NCBI RefSeq assembly: GCF_900316895.1
Contig: NZ_ONER01000091.1
Coordinates: 1 to 6,681, forward strand
From: an uncultured Methanobrevibacter sp.
GTDB lineage: Archaea > Methanobacteriota > Methanobacteria > Methanobacteriales > Methanobacteriaceae
Length of the DNA: 6,681 nucleotides
Direction: 5' to 3'
Shown: piece by piece, positions 1 through 5,503 of the stretch
Numbering within the stretch: position 1 is the stretch's first letter
Layout: each line of letters starts with the position of its first letter
The notes under the pieces: generated by a model
Told to the model about the DNA's origin: nothing
The model's database searches: none
Seen by the model: the letters and a program-made list of their open reading frames with translations, nothing else
Translations under genes and position numbers: made by a program

Positions 1-1
1 A

Positions 2-655
2 GGTATGGGTAGAAGAGAAAACTGTCAAAGATGTAATCTCAAAATCCCTTCCAACGCTGACTTAGCTTTAGGTAACTGGGGAGTTATCGGTCCTTTAGCA
101 GGAAAAGCTACTTTTGTTGAAGTATTCTCCGAAGCTGGTGCAGATGTTTTAGGTAAAGTAATTGACGCAGGTTTAATTGCTACCGAAGAACCACTCGAAA
201 AAGGTGTCAAAATCAGAGAAAACATTAACAACTTCATGTTAAAAGAATCCCAAGCTAAAAAAGAAATCGACTACGCAGGCACTACCGGAGACATCATCGA
301 TGTATTCTATCAATACGAAGACGAATTCTCCAAATGTATGAAATGTTACGGATGTCGTGAAGCATGTCCATTATGTTTCTGTGAAGACTGCTGTCTCGAA
401 GCTGAAGGTCCTGAATGGGTACCTGGTGGATACACTCCTGCTGCTCCATTCTTCCACTTAACACGTTTAGTACACATGGTTGACGCATGTACCAACTGTG
501 GATGTTCCGAAGTATGTCCATGTGAAATCCCTGTAGCTAAAGTATGGAGTACTGTAAACAACAAAGTAAGAGAAGTCTACGGATACATCCCAGGTATGGG
601 CAGTGACGACCCACTTCCATTTACCGACCACGTATCCAAAGCTAAATGGTTATAG
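2..655 (+). CDS. fdhB: Formate dehydrogenase beta subunit FdhB, C-terminal part (5' end outside window)
   Basis: F420-reducing, iron-sulfur flavoprotein subunit of cytoplasmic formate dehydrogenase; with FdhA it passes formate electrons to F420 or to a partner complex. The frame is open to the left edge, and the ATG at 5 is internal: it lies inside the conserved GMGRRENCQRC segment of the FrhB/FdhB family, followed by a segment ending NWGVIGP. About 217 residues are visible, roughly half of a typical FdhB from memory. Counting from the ATG at 5, cluster ligands are C111-x2-C114-x2-C117-x3-C121 and C162-x2-C165-x-C167-x3-C171, consistent with a two-cluster C-terminal ferredoxin domain; a Cys-rich stretch (C124, C126, C129, C130) sits between them. 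Codon use (TTA, GAA, AAC, ATC) looks like that of a highly expressed gene. The stop TAG lies inside the terminator hairpin. Identity is secure; FrhB is the main alternative, made unlikely by the adjacent molybdopterin genes. Confidence 0.9.
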   Translation, partial: GMGRRENCQRCNLKIPSNADLALGNWGVIGPLAGKATFVEVFSEAGADVLGKVIDAGLIATEEPLEKGVKIRENINNFMLKESQAKKEIDYAGTTGDIIDVFYQYEDEFSKCMKCYGCREACPLCFCEDCCLEAEGPEWVPGGYTPAAPFFHLTRLVHMVDACTNCGCSEVCPCEIPVAKVWSTVNNKVREVYGYIPGMGSDDPLPFTDHVSKAKWL

Positions 656-684
656 GGTTATCCCTATTACCTTTTTATTTTTTT
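648..684 (+). terminator. Hairpin plus T-tract terminator of the fdh operon
   Basis: GGT/ACC, one mismatch, then ATAGGG/CCCTAT pair around a TTAT loop (648-671), followed directly by TTTTTATTTTTTT. The fdhB stop codon (653-655) is part of the left arm. The structure is read directly from the sequence; its activity is inferred. Confidence 0.8.
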
Positions 685-721
685 CTCGTTGGAAATTAAC
701 AATGTTATATTGGGGGATACT

Positions 722-1201
722 ATGAATAAAAAGATTTTAGTGATTTTAGCTTTTTTTATAGTGATTGCTGGAATGTCAACAGCATGTGCATTCAATATCA
801 ATGATGTTTCCAATGTTTTATTTGGTGATCAAAAACAAGGTGTAACTCTCGCTGGAGTCGATTTTAATATTCCGGACGGATTCAGTGAGGTTGAAAACGA
901 ATCTGTTTATAACCAAAAGGTTGACAATCCAGTTCTTGATTTAAACTTTTCTTCAAAAGTATATACTAATGTTTCAGGAGATGCAATAATACTTTCCGTC
1001 AGCGCATCAAATACTCCTGCCGATGATAATTATGCAAGGGATCTCGCTGGCGATGATGCAAACAAAACAACAATCAACGGTGTCGAAGGATATGAATTCA
1101 CTGATCCTGGTTTCGATGGATTCAGTTATGTCAAGAATGGCAAATTGGTAGTCCTATCATCAACAGACAAAGAACTGTTTAAAGATGTTATACTAGCTTA
1201 A
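722..1201 (+). CDS. Small exported protein of unknown function
   Basis: A 159-residue protein that I do not recognise. The ATG at 722 is chosen over the upstream in-frame TTG at 689 because GGGGGAT (712-717) lies at ribosome-binding distance and because the protein then begins with a clear signal peptide. That peptide has MNKK at its positive end, a hydrophobic stretch at residues 5-17, and an ACA|F site giving probable cleavage after residue 23. The mature part is acidic, rich in Asn, Asp, Ser and Gly, with alternating beta-like segments and no Cys, so it looks like a compact extracytoplasmic beta-rich domain. Near the C terminus a TINGVEGYEF motif is followed by a short beta-hairpin-like element ending KNGKLVVLSS. 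I believe similar small secreted proteins are common in Methanobrevibacter (from memory). No link to formate or molybdopterin metabolism can be seen. It lies 66 bases after fdhB, beyond that gene's terminator, so it is probably transcribed separately; no clear TATA box was found. Confidence 0.75.
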   Translation: MNKKILVILAFFIVIAGMSTACAFNINDVSNVLFGDQKQGVTLAGVDFNIPDGFSEVENESVYNQKVDNPVLDLNFSSKVYTNVSGDAIILSVSASNTPADDNYARDLAGDDANKTTINGVEGYEFTDPGFDGFSYVKNGKLVVLSSTDKELFKDVILA

Positions 1202-1228
1202 TTCTAAGCTATTATTCTTTTTTTTTTT
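1194..1228 (+). terminator. Perfect hairpin plus long T-tract terminator
   Basis: TAGCTTA (1194-1200) and TAAGCTA (1205-1211) form a perfect 7-bp stem with an ATTC loop, followed by TTATTC and eleven Ts. The stop TAA (1199-1201) of the exported-protein gene overlaps the stem. The T-tract favours plus-strand termination and reaches the last codons of convergent moaA. On the minus strand the hairpin comes after the A-run and lacks its own T-tract. Confidence 0.8.
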
Positions 1229-2156
1229 AAGAGTTGAACGGCTCGCGCTTGTTGATTCCATTGATGAATATCTTTTCAAGTTCCTCTTCGCTTTCACCAT
1301 TTCTCACGTGTGAAATCAACTCGACCAGGTTGTCGTTTCTCAGAAGACATGGCTTGATTTTACCGTCAGGTGTTATCCTTAATCTGGAGCATTTCGCGCA
1401 AAATTTAGCGTTATCAACTGGCTTGACTACCTCGATTTCTCCACCGTCTATGTAATATTTTTTACGGCCCTGCATAAATTCACGTTCACGCACATCATCA
1501 GCTATATCAGCCAGCTCTTTTTCAACGTCATCTAAATTATAGTGATAGTCCACACTGAACTTGTCGTCATCGCAGTTTTCACTTTCGATGAGTTCAATAA
1601 GCTGAAGCACAATGTCATGCTCCTTGCAGAATTCGAACATGTCGTCAATCTCATCCTGGTTGATGCCTTTCATTATTACCATATTGATCTTTACCGGATA
1701 GAGTCCAACCTCAACGGCCTTCAGGATTCCGTTTTTGGCATCCTCAAGATAGTCCTTTTTGGTGATGAACTCGAATGTCTCACGGTTGAGGGTATCCAGG
1801 CTTACATTGACACGGTCAAGACCGGCATCCTTCAAATCCTGTGCATATTTTTCCAGAAGAATTCCGTTTGTTGTCATTGAGATGTCCTTAAAATCAAGGC
1901 TTGCAATCCTTTCGACAATCTCGACGATGTCCTTTTTAAGCAGTGGCTCTCCGCCTGAAAGCCTGATTTTCCTCACGCCAATCTTTTTAGCTATTTTGCA
2001 GATTGTATACAGCTCATCTGCGGTCATCTCATCCTTTGATTTTACCATTCCGTCGTGGTGGCAGTACAGGCAGTTCACGTTGCACCTGTTTGTGAGTGTG
2101 ATTCTCAGTGAAAGGATAGGCCTTTCGTATTTGTCTCTAACTACATTCTCAAGCAT
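1227..2156 (-). CDS. moaA: GTP 3',8-cyclase MoaA (radical SAM, molybdopterin biosynthesis)
   Basis: Cytoplasmic radical SAM enzyme that converts GTP to 3',8-cyclo-GTP, the first step of pyranopterin (Mo/W cofactor) synthesis. The 309 residues match the short archaeal form. Visible signatures are the SAM-cluster motif C25-x3-C29-x2-C32, the SAM-binding GGEP at 68-71, TTNG at 95-98, NVSLD at 117-121, and the second-cluster motif C253-x2-C256-x13-C270. The RLRITPDGK stretch between those cysteines matches the GTP-binding region of the family. The C terminus ends REPFNS and lacks the terminal Gly-Gly important in bacterial and human enzymes. The start is the ATG whose A is also the last base of the mobB stop (TAATG), with an AGGGTGG ribosome site inside the mobB end, so translation is probably coupled. 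The gene converges on the exported-protein gene. The product would supply cofactor for formate dehydrogenase and formylmethanofuran dehydrogenase. Confidence 0.95.
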   Translation of the reverse strand: MLENVVRDKYERPILSLRITLTNRCNVNCLYCHHDGMVKSKDEMTADELYTICKIAKKIGVRKIRLSGGEPLLKKDIVEIVERIASLDFKDISMTTNGILLEKYAQDLKDAGLDRVNVSLDTLNRETFEFITKKDYLEDAKNGILKAVEVGLYPVKINMVIMKGINQDEIDDMFEFCKEHDIVLQLIELIESENCDDDKFSVDYHYNLDDVEKELADIADDVREREFMQGRKKYYIDGGEIEVVKPVDNAKFCAKCSRLRITPDGKIKPCLLRNDNLVELISHVRNGESEEELEKIFINGINKREPFNS

Positions 2157-3190
2157 TATTGCTCCACCCTTACTGTTATTTTAGAAATTTTCTCGTCGAT
2201 TCTCAATGAATTGATGGTTGCATATATTGTTTCCTTTAGAATTCCCTGTGTGAATGCATTGAGCTCCACATCATGACCGTTTGTCTTGAGGGCGATGCTT
2301 GCATCTTTTAGGTCATCTGCAATGTCTGATATTACAATATCGATTGTTTTAACATTGTCCTCGGTCTTGATGGAGTTAATCATGCCCCTTATTGAATTTG
2401 AAACGATAGTTCTGGTGAATTCATTGATTTCAAGGTTCTTGTCATTGATCTTGATTGTGCATTCGGCTTCAATCGGATTTTGGGAAACATTCTCGTTTGG
2501 AATGACCAGTTCGATTTTGCCGATGTCCTCAACGTCATAGTCCTTGAGGTTCAATGTGTTTATGACTCCCATTACGCTTTGCTTCAGGTAATCGCTTACA
2601 AAATGATTCAGTCCCACAACATGTCCGTCGATTGACAGGTAGCTTAGGGTTTCATCCAGGTCACCGACACTTAAGTTGCCTTTACGGATTTCGGCCGCAA
2701 TTGCCTCGCCGTTGTTGAATCCGCAGTTGTTTGCAAACAATGTGTCGACGATGTCATGACCCTTTTCCTCTATGAGGTCGGCCAGTTCTTTGACGCCATC
2801 GTCGTCAATCGTAAAGGAATCCACTTCCTTTATGGTGTATTCATCGCGAACATCAGGGGATGTGATGATTTTAGGGTAATTGTAACTTTTATATCCTTCA
2901 ATGATTACAAAATCATATTCGCTGAAGTGCTTTATCAAAAACAGTATCCTGTTCAGGTCCATTTCCTGGCGGGCATTGAAAAATGTGGTTGATCCGACTC
3001 CCACTACAAGATTTGCACCGGCCTGCTTGTGCTTCCAGGTGTCAGTATTTTCCTTGTCCATTTCGATGGAGTGGTGCGAATGCTTGACGGAGGCCACATT
3101 GTAGCCCCTTCTTGTTAGCTCTTCAATGACTTTGACAGTCAGTGAAGTCTTTCCAGTATTTTTCTTGCCGACTATAGATACTATTTTCAT
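2156..3190 (-). CDS. mobB: MobB-type molybdopterin-guanine dinucleotide protein with triplicated C-terminal motif
   Basis: GTP-binding accessory protein for converting molybdopterin to its guanine dinucleotide form, used by Fdh and Fwd catalytic subunits. It has 344 residues, about twice a bacterial stand-alone MobB. The N-terminal P-loop domain covers about residues 1-125: Walker A GKKNTGKT at 8-15, KHSHH at 36-40, DTWKHKQAGA at 50-59, and IIEGYK at 96-101. Residues 150-172 (around NNCGFNNGEAIA) resemble a worn-down form of the Cys-rich CGKCG...C element I recall from archaeal MobB proteins, with only C156 left. Residues 184-343 hold three copies of a roughly 45-residue motif centred on (L/I)N-x-F and INSL (separate entry). 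The start has GGGGAT (3197-3202 on the minus strand) just upstream. The stop overlaps the moaA start by one base. The N-terminal assignment is secure; the role of the C-terminal half is unknown. Confidence 0.9.
   Translation of the reverse strand: MKIVSIVGKKNTGKTSLTVKVIEELTRRGYNVASVKHSHHSIEMDKENTDTWKHKQAGANLVVGVGSTTFFNARQEMDLNRILFLIKHFSEYDFVIIEGYKSYNYPKIITSPDVRDEYTIKEVDSFTIDDDGVKELADLIEEKGHDIVDTLFANNCGFNNGEAIAAEIRKGNLSVGDLDETLSYLSIDGHVVGLNHFVSDYLKQSVMGVINTLNLKDYDVEDIGKIELVIPNENVSQNPIEAECTIKINDKNLEINEFTRTIVSNSIRGMINSIKTEDNVKTIDIVISDIADDLKDASIALKTNGHDVELNAFTQGILKETIYATINSLRIDEKISKITVRVEQ
2162..2641 (-). repeat. Three tandem copies of a ~45-residue motif inside MobB
   Basis: Copy 1 is residues 185-231 (bases 2638-2498), copy 2 is 246-288 (2455-2327), and copy 3 is 300-343 (2293-2162). 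They align on short shared elements: SIDGHVVGLNHF / KINDKNLEINEF / KTNGHDVELNAF; then VMGVINTL / IRGMINSI / IYATINSL; then IGKIELVI / VKTIDIVI / ISKITVRV. The pattern beta, (L/I)N-x-F, helix ending INSL, beta repeats with acidic linkers. DNA identity between copies is low, so the duplication is old. Confidence 0.8.
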
Positions 3191-3196
3191 TTTATA

Positions 3197-3234
3197 ATCC
3201 CCTATAATATAATAGGTTTTTGTATTAATTATAT
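3197..3234 (-). promoter_or_regulatory. Probable mobB-moaA promoter and ribosome binding site
   Basis: On the minus strand an AAAAAG then ATATAATT stretch (3226-3240) resembles BRE plus TATA. Start of transcription would fall near 3204, giving a very short leader that contains GGGGAT at 3197-3202. The element CCTATAATATAATAGG (3201-3216), a 16-base dyad with one mismatched pair, spans the predicted start site. Assignment is by position and composition only. Confidence 0.5.
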
Positions 3235-3242
3235 CTTTTTGA

Positions 3243-3263
3243 TGATGTGCGTTTATTCCACAA
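3243..3263. promoter_or_regulatory. Palindromic operator candidate, copy A (degenerate)
   Basis: Starts TGATGTG and ends CACA with the same spacing as the perfect copies; 15 of 21 positions match the copy at 4955-4975. It lies about 10 bases upstream of the mobB TATA stretch, a position suited to regulation of mobB-moaA. Weakest of the five copies together with the one at 5393. Confidence 0.5.
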
Positions 3264-3294
3264 TTTTTTTTAACATCGCATTGTTTTTACATAT

Positions 3295-3315
3295 ATGTGC
3301 GGTTACTACACGTCA
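3295..3315. promoter_or_regulatory. Palindromic operator candidate, copy B
   Basis: Read on the minus strand, it matches 18 of 21 positions of the copy at 5146-5166, including the whole GTGTAGTAAC half and the CACAT end. Its centre is 50 bases from copy A, close to five helical turns, so two dimers could sit on nearly the same face of the DNA upstream of mobB. Confidence 0.65.
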
Positions 3316-3413
3316 GATCACATTTTTTTCTCTTCATTATCTTGATGATTTCCTGAAATGAGACAAATTATTACTTGATTTTATTTCTATTGAATTTTTA
3401 ATATGAATTAAAT

Positions 3414-3429
3414 ATTGATAAATATCAAT
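3414..3429. promoter_or_regulatory. 16-base perfect dyad ATTGATA-AA-TATCAAT
   Basis: Two 7-base arms around AA, in the middle of the spacer, unrelated in sequence to the TGTGTAGT family. It could be a second operator, but AT-rich DNA yields such dyads by chance. Confidence 0.3.
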
Positions 3430-3590
3430 GTTTTTCTGATTACAATTAAATTTTCTTGATGACTATATATTCCTTAAAGAATTCTTAAATCCTATTTATT
3501 TTTAATATTATAAAATTCTAATTTGAATTAGGTATTCCTAAATTTAAAATTTATTGTTTTTTTGAAAACACTGAAAAAATAATCGATATG

Positions 3591-3650
3591 TTTATAAGTA
3601 CAGTTCGATAAAAATTCTAATTGACATAATTATGTTAATATTTTGAGAGG
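3591..3650 (+). promoter_or_regulatory. Promoter, leader palindrome and ribosome site of the ferredoxin-polyferredoxin operon
   Basis: TTTATAAG (3591-3598) is a good archaeal TATA box, so transcription should begin near 3620. Directly there lies TTGACATAATTATGTTAA (3621-3638), a palindrome with one mismatched pair and a perfect 12-base core, well placed for a repressor. GAGAGG (3645-3650) is the ribosome site seven bases before the ATG at 3658; it rules out the upstream in-frame TTG at 3643, which overlaps it. Confidence 0.6.
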
Positions 3651-3657
3651 TATTATT

Positions 3658-3849
3658 ATGGCAGTAAAGATAGATCCTGACGCCTGCGGACATATTGAAA
3701 ATTGTCCGGTACAGGGGTTATGTGTTAAAATTTGTGAACAAGGTGCGCTTGTTGAGGAAAACGGTGATGTAGCTATTATAGCTGAGAAATGTGATGATTG
3801 TGACTTATGTATTCAGAATTGTCCTAATCAAGCAATATCAAAAGCCTAA
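3658..3849 (+). CDS. Small two-cluster ferredoxin with atypical first cluster motif
   Basis: A 63-residue ferredoxin, presumably a soluble electron carrier or a small Fwd-associated subunit. The second motif is classical: C45-x2-C48-x2-C51-x3-C55-Pro. The first is stretched: C10-x5-C16-x5-C22-x3-C26, with Pro after C16 rather than after the last Cys, so the loop around that cluster is enlarged. The start is set by GAGAGG seven bases upstream. Only 11 bases separate it from the eight-cluster polyferredoxin, so the two are co-transcribed and probably work as a pair. Small ferredoxins (FwdG type) occur in formylmethanofuran dehydrogenase operons, but I cannot say whether this is FwdG, an FwdE-labelled protein or a separate family. 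A ferredoxin fold is very likely; the partner is inferred from the neighbour. Confidence 0.85.
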   Translation: MAVKIDPDACGHIENCPVQGLCVKICEQGALVEENGDVAIIAEKCDDCDLCIQNCPNQAISKA

Positions 3850-3860
3850 GAGGGATTGAA

Positions 3861-4877
3861 ATGTTTAATATAGAAAGAAAAGGCAGCGAATATAGGGTAT
3901 TGTCCTACAAGGATCAAAATTGTGTGGGCTGCGGAATATGCAGCGAAGTGTGTCCTACAGATTCATTGAGATTGGGGCCTACCGTTCCTATTGCACGCGG
4001 ACTTATAGAGATGGATCTTGTTTCAGTGAATGCTAATTCATGTGCATTTTGCGGATTATGCTCTTCTGCATGTCCGTTCGGCGCTTTAGACTTAACCATC
4101 GATAATGTCAGCATCAAGGAATTGGACGTCTATCCTAAATGGAATGTGGAATGCATTGTCAATGATGATGACTGTGTATACTGTGGAAGATGCAATGACG
4201 TATGTCCTCAGGATTCAATCATCTTCAAAAGGGAGCTTCCTGACCGCTCCGCACTGGTAAGAGGAGAAATCGACATAGATGATGAAAAATGTATCTACTG
4301 TTCATTCTGTGCTGATATGTGTCCTGCTGGAGCAATAACAGTCAAAAACATTCCAAAAGCATCCAATGACGTGGTCAACAATTCAATCGAAGTGGATTTA
4401 TCCAAATGCATCTTCTGTGGAGTCTGCAAAAGGATATGTCCTGAAAACGCCATTATGGAAGTCTGTTCAACATGCATGTACTCTGATGAGATTGATATTC
4501 CTGAAGTCACCGGCGAAACATTCATTGTTGAAAATACATGCGTAAGCTGTTCATGGTGCAGTGAGATATGTCCTAAGGATGCGATTTCAATTACAAAACC
4601 GTTTGAAGGTAACCTGGAATTGGTTGAAATCGAAGAGGAAGAAAAGATTTGTAAGGGCGAATCATGCCATGCATGTCAGGACGTATGTCCGTGCAAGGCG
4701 GTGGAGATTGTTGAGGGCAAGTCTGTTACTAATCTTGACTTCTGTAACCTGTGCGGCGCCTGCGTAACAGCATGTCCGCAGGATATCAGAGTTGTTTCAA
4801 GAACCGCAATGAAACTGGAAAATGTCAACTCCAAGTCATGGAGCGAAATTCTGGATACATTGCTTGTTGGCAAATAA
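3861..4877 (+). CDS. Eight-cluster polyferredoxin, FwdF/FmdF family (paralogue of the downstream fwdF)
   Basis: A 338-residue polyferredoxin, about the size I recall for FwdF, the electron-wire subunit of formylmethanofuran dehydrogenase, which links low-potential donors such as heterodisulfide reductase/hydrogenase to CO2 reduction. Eight [4Fe-4S] motifs are visible, first ligands at C21, C61, C105, C144, C183, C227, C264 and C295, all CX2CX2CX3CP except the seventh (C264-x4-C269-x2-C272-x3-C276). A further C202-x2-C205 pair lies between motifs 5 and 6; the downstream paralogue has it at the same place (CRSC). Landmarks such as LTIDxxxIKE and LPxRxxLVxGEI also recur there. This copy has a shorter N terminus, a shorter loop between motifs 1 and 2, and less biased codon use than the downstream copy. 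The ribosome site GAGGGAT (3850-3856) precedes the ATG. The family is secure; whether it serves the Mo or W isozyme, or another complex, is unknown. Confidence 0.88.
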   Translation: MFNIERKGSEYRVLSYKDQNCVGCGICSEVCPTDSLRLGPTVPIARGLIEMDLVSVNANSCAFCGLCSSACPFGALDLTIDNVSIKELDVYPKWNVECIVNDDDCVYCGRCNDVCPQDSIIFKRELPDRSALVRGEIDIDDEKCIYCSFCADMCPAGAITVKNIPKASNDVVNNSIEVDLSKCIFCGVCKRICPENAIMEVCSTCMYSDEIDIPEVTGETFIVENTCVSCSWCSEICPKDAISITKPFEGNLELVEIEEEEKICKGESCHACQDVCPCKAVEIVEGKSVTNLDFCNLCGACVTACPQDIRVVSRTAMKLENVNSKSWSEILDTLLVGK

Positions 4878-4921
4878 ATTTCATAGATATTTGATCTAAC
4901 CAAAAACCATCACCTATCTAA

Positions 4922-4932
4922 CCCTTTTTTTT
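4922..4932 (+). terminator. Oligo-T terminator candidate
   Basis: CCC followed by eight Ts, 45 bases after the polyferredoxin stop, with no strong hairpin. Archaeal RNA polymerase commonly stops at oligo-T. The palindrome at 4957-4975 plus seven Ts just downstream could be a second or the real terminator. Confidence 0.4.
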
Positions 4933-4954
4933 AACGTTTTTTGAATGAACCTAC

Positions 4955-4975
4955 TGATGTGTAGTTACTACACAT
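4955..4975. promoter_or_regulatory. Palindromic operator candidate, copy C (perfect)
   Basis: ATGTGTAGTTACTACACAT (4957-4975) is a perfect 9-1-9 palindrome, preceded by TG. It is the reverse complement of the copy at 5148-5166 and followed by TTTTTT. A hairpin with an 8-bp stem and TTA loop plus the T-run could also act as a terminator for the preceding operon. Confidence 0.75.
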
Positions 4976-5145
4976 TTTTTTCAAATGACATATTTTTTTT
5001 ACATTTTCTTGAGGTTTTCAGGCTGTGAAATTCAATGGATTTTTGATGAAATCGTCGAAAAAATATCATTTTTCATCATCACGTAAAAAACCGAAATACT
5101 CTCTCATATGTCCTGAATTTCAATGATTCCGATGATTTGCGATTT

Positions 5146-5166
5146 TGATGTGTAGTAACTACACAT
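5146..5166. promoter_or_regulatory. Palindromic operator candidate, copy D (perfect)
   Basis: ATGTGTAGTAACTACACAT (5148-5166), a perfect 9-1-9 palindrome with the same TG before it and TTT after it as copy C; only the central base differs when both are read on the plus strand. It lies about 340 bases before the HTH-ferredoxin start and far from any gene end, which favours an operator over a terminator. Confidence 0.75.
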
Positions 5167-5392
5167 TTTAGGCAGACCAAAAAATTTTTTTCTGATTTCC
5201 ACGATTATGTAATACTTTTTGCCTAAATTATTATTACAATTTTTAAGTAATTTTTTAGTTTTTTACATCAAAATAGGATAAATATCATCTTGTTTCTTAT
5301 TAAATTCATTAAAAATGTTTTTATATCATAACAAGAATTGTATATCATTATATTTTATGTTTCAGTTAGTCTAAACCAATATCTAAAAGTCA

Positions 5393-5413
5393 GATTGTGT
5401 AGTATTCACACAG
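5393..5413. promoter_or_regulatory. Palindromic operator candidate, copy E (degenerate)
   Basis: TGTGTAGTATTCACACA (5396-5412) matches 14 of the 17 core positions of the perfect copies; the three changes are adjacent and near the centre. It ends four bases before the TATA-like TATATAAG at 5417-5424, so a bound protein would touch the TFB/TBP site of the HTH-ferredoxin/fwdF promoter. Confidence 0.6.
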
Positions 5414-5416
5414 TAA

Positions 5417-5497
5417 TATATAAGGATTTCTATTTAATTCTAGTAGGCAACTATATTTATATAGGTAAATATATTTTATATCATTACACATTGGTGG
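5417..5497 (+). promoter_or_regulatory. Probable promoter region and ribosome site of the HTH-ferredoxin/fwdF operon
   Basis: Two TATA candidates are seen: TATATAAG (5417-5424, start near 5445) and TTTATATA (5456-5463, start near 5485, short leader). A third, TTTTTATATC (5318-5327), would give a leader of about 150 bases. GGTGG (5493-5497) is the ribosome site before the ATG at 5504. ATTACACAT (5483-5491) resembles one half of the palindromic operator and lies at the leader. Which TATA is used cannot be decided from sequence. Confidence 0.45.
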
Positions 5498-5503
5498 TTC
5501 AAA

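Larger units (their letters stand above)
3191..3657. other. Divergent regulatory spacer between mobB and the ferredoxin operon
   Basis: This is 467 bases of very AT-rich DNA with no plausible gene. It holds the mobB promoter, two copies of the TGTG..CACA palindrome near mobB, a 16-base dyad at 3414-3429, and the promoter, leader palindrome and ribosome site of the ferredoxin operon (separate entries). The middle part (about 3320-3580) otherwise shows only A/T runs. Confidence 0.8.
4878..5503. other. Long gene-free regulatory spacer upstream of the HTH-ferredoxin/fwdF operon
   Basis: This is 626 bases without a credible gene in any frame. It contains the end signals of the polyferredoxin operon, two perfect 19-base palindromes 191 bases apart, a third degenerate copy, and several TATA-like stretches. 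It also holds a loose inverted repeat TGATGAAA/TTTCATCA (5044-5051 and 5071-5078, 19-base spacer). T- and A-runs follow both perfect palindromes. The size is unusual for this compact type of genome and suits either a long leader or a complex promoter. Confidence 0.75.

Noticed and set aside
1759..2184. Long plus-strand open frames opposite moaA and mobB.
   Set aside because: They are antisense to unmistakable MoaA and MobB coding sequence, with no ribosome sites and Ser/Leu-rich products typical of shadow frames.
5018..5082. Possible C/D-box small RNA on the minus strand (GTGATGA at 5076-5082, CTGA at 5018-5021).
   Set aside because: The outer boxes have suitable spacing, but no convincing internal D'/C' pair and no guide match could be identified; the spacer is full of TGATGA-like strings.
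4878..5503. CRISPR array or mobile element in the long spacer.
   Set aside because: Only two perfect copies of a short palindrome occur, 191 bases apart, with no regular spacers, terminal inverted repeats, target duplications or transposase.
4878..5503. Mo/W cofactor riboswitch in the leader of the fwd operon.
   Set aside because: The repeated elements are symmetric DNA-type palindromes, no multi-helix RNA fold is evident, and the known Moco riboswitches are bacterial.
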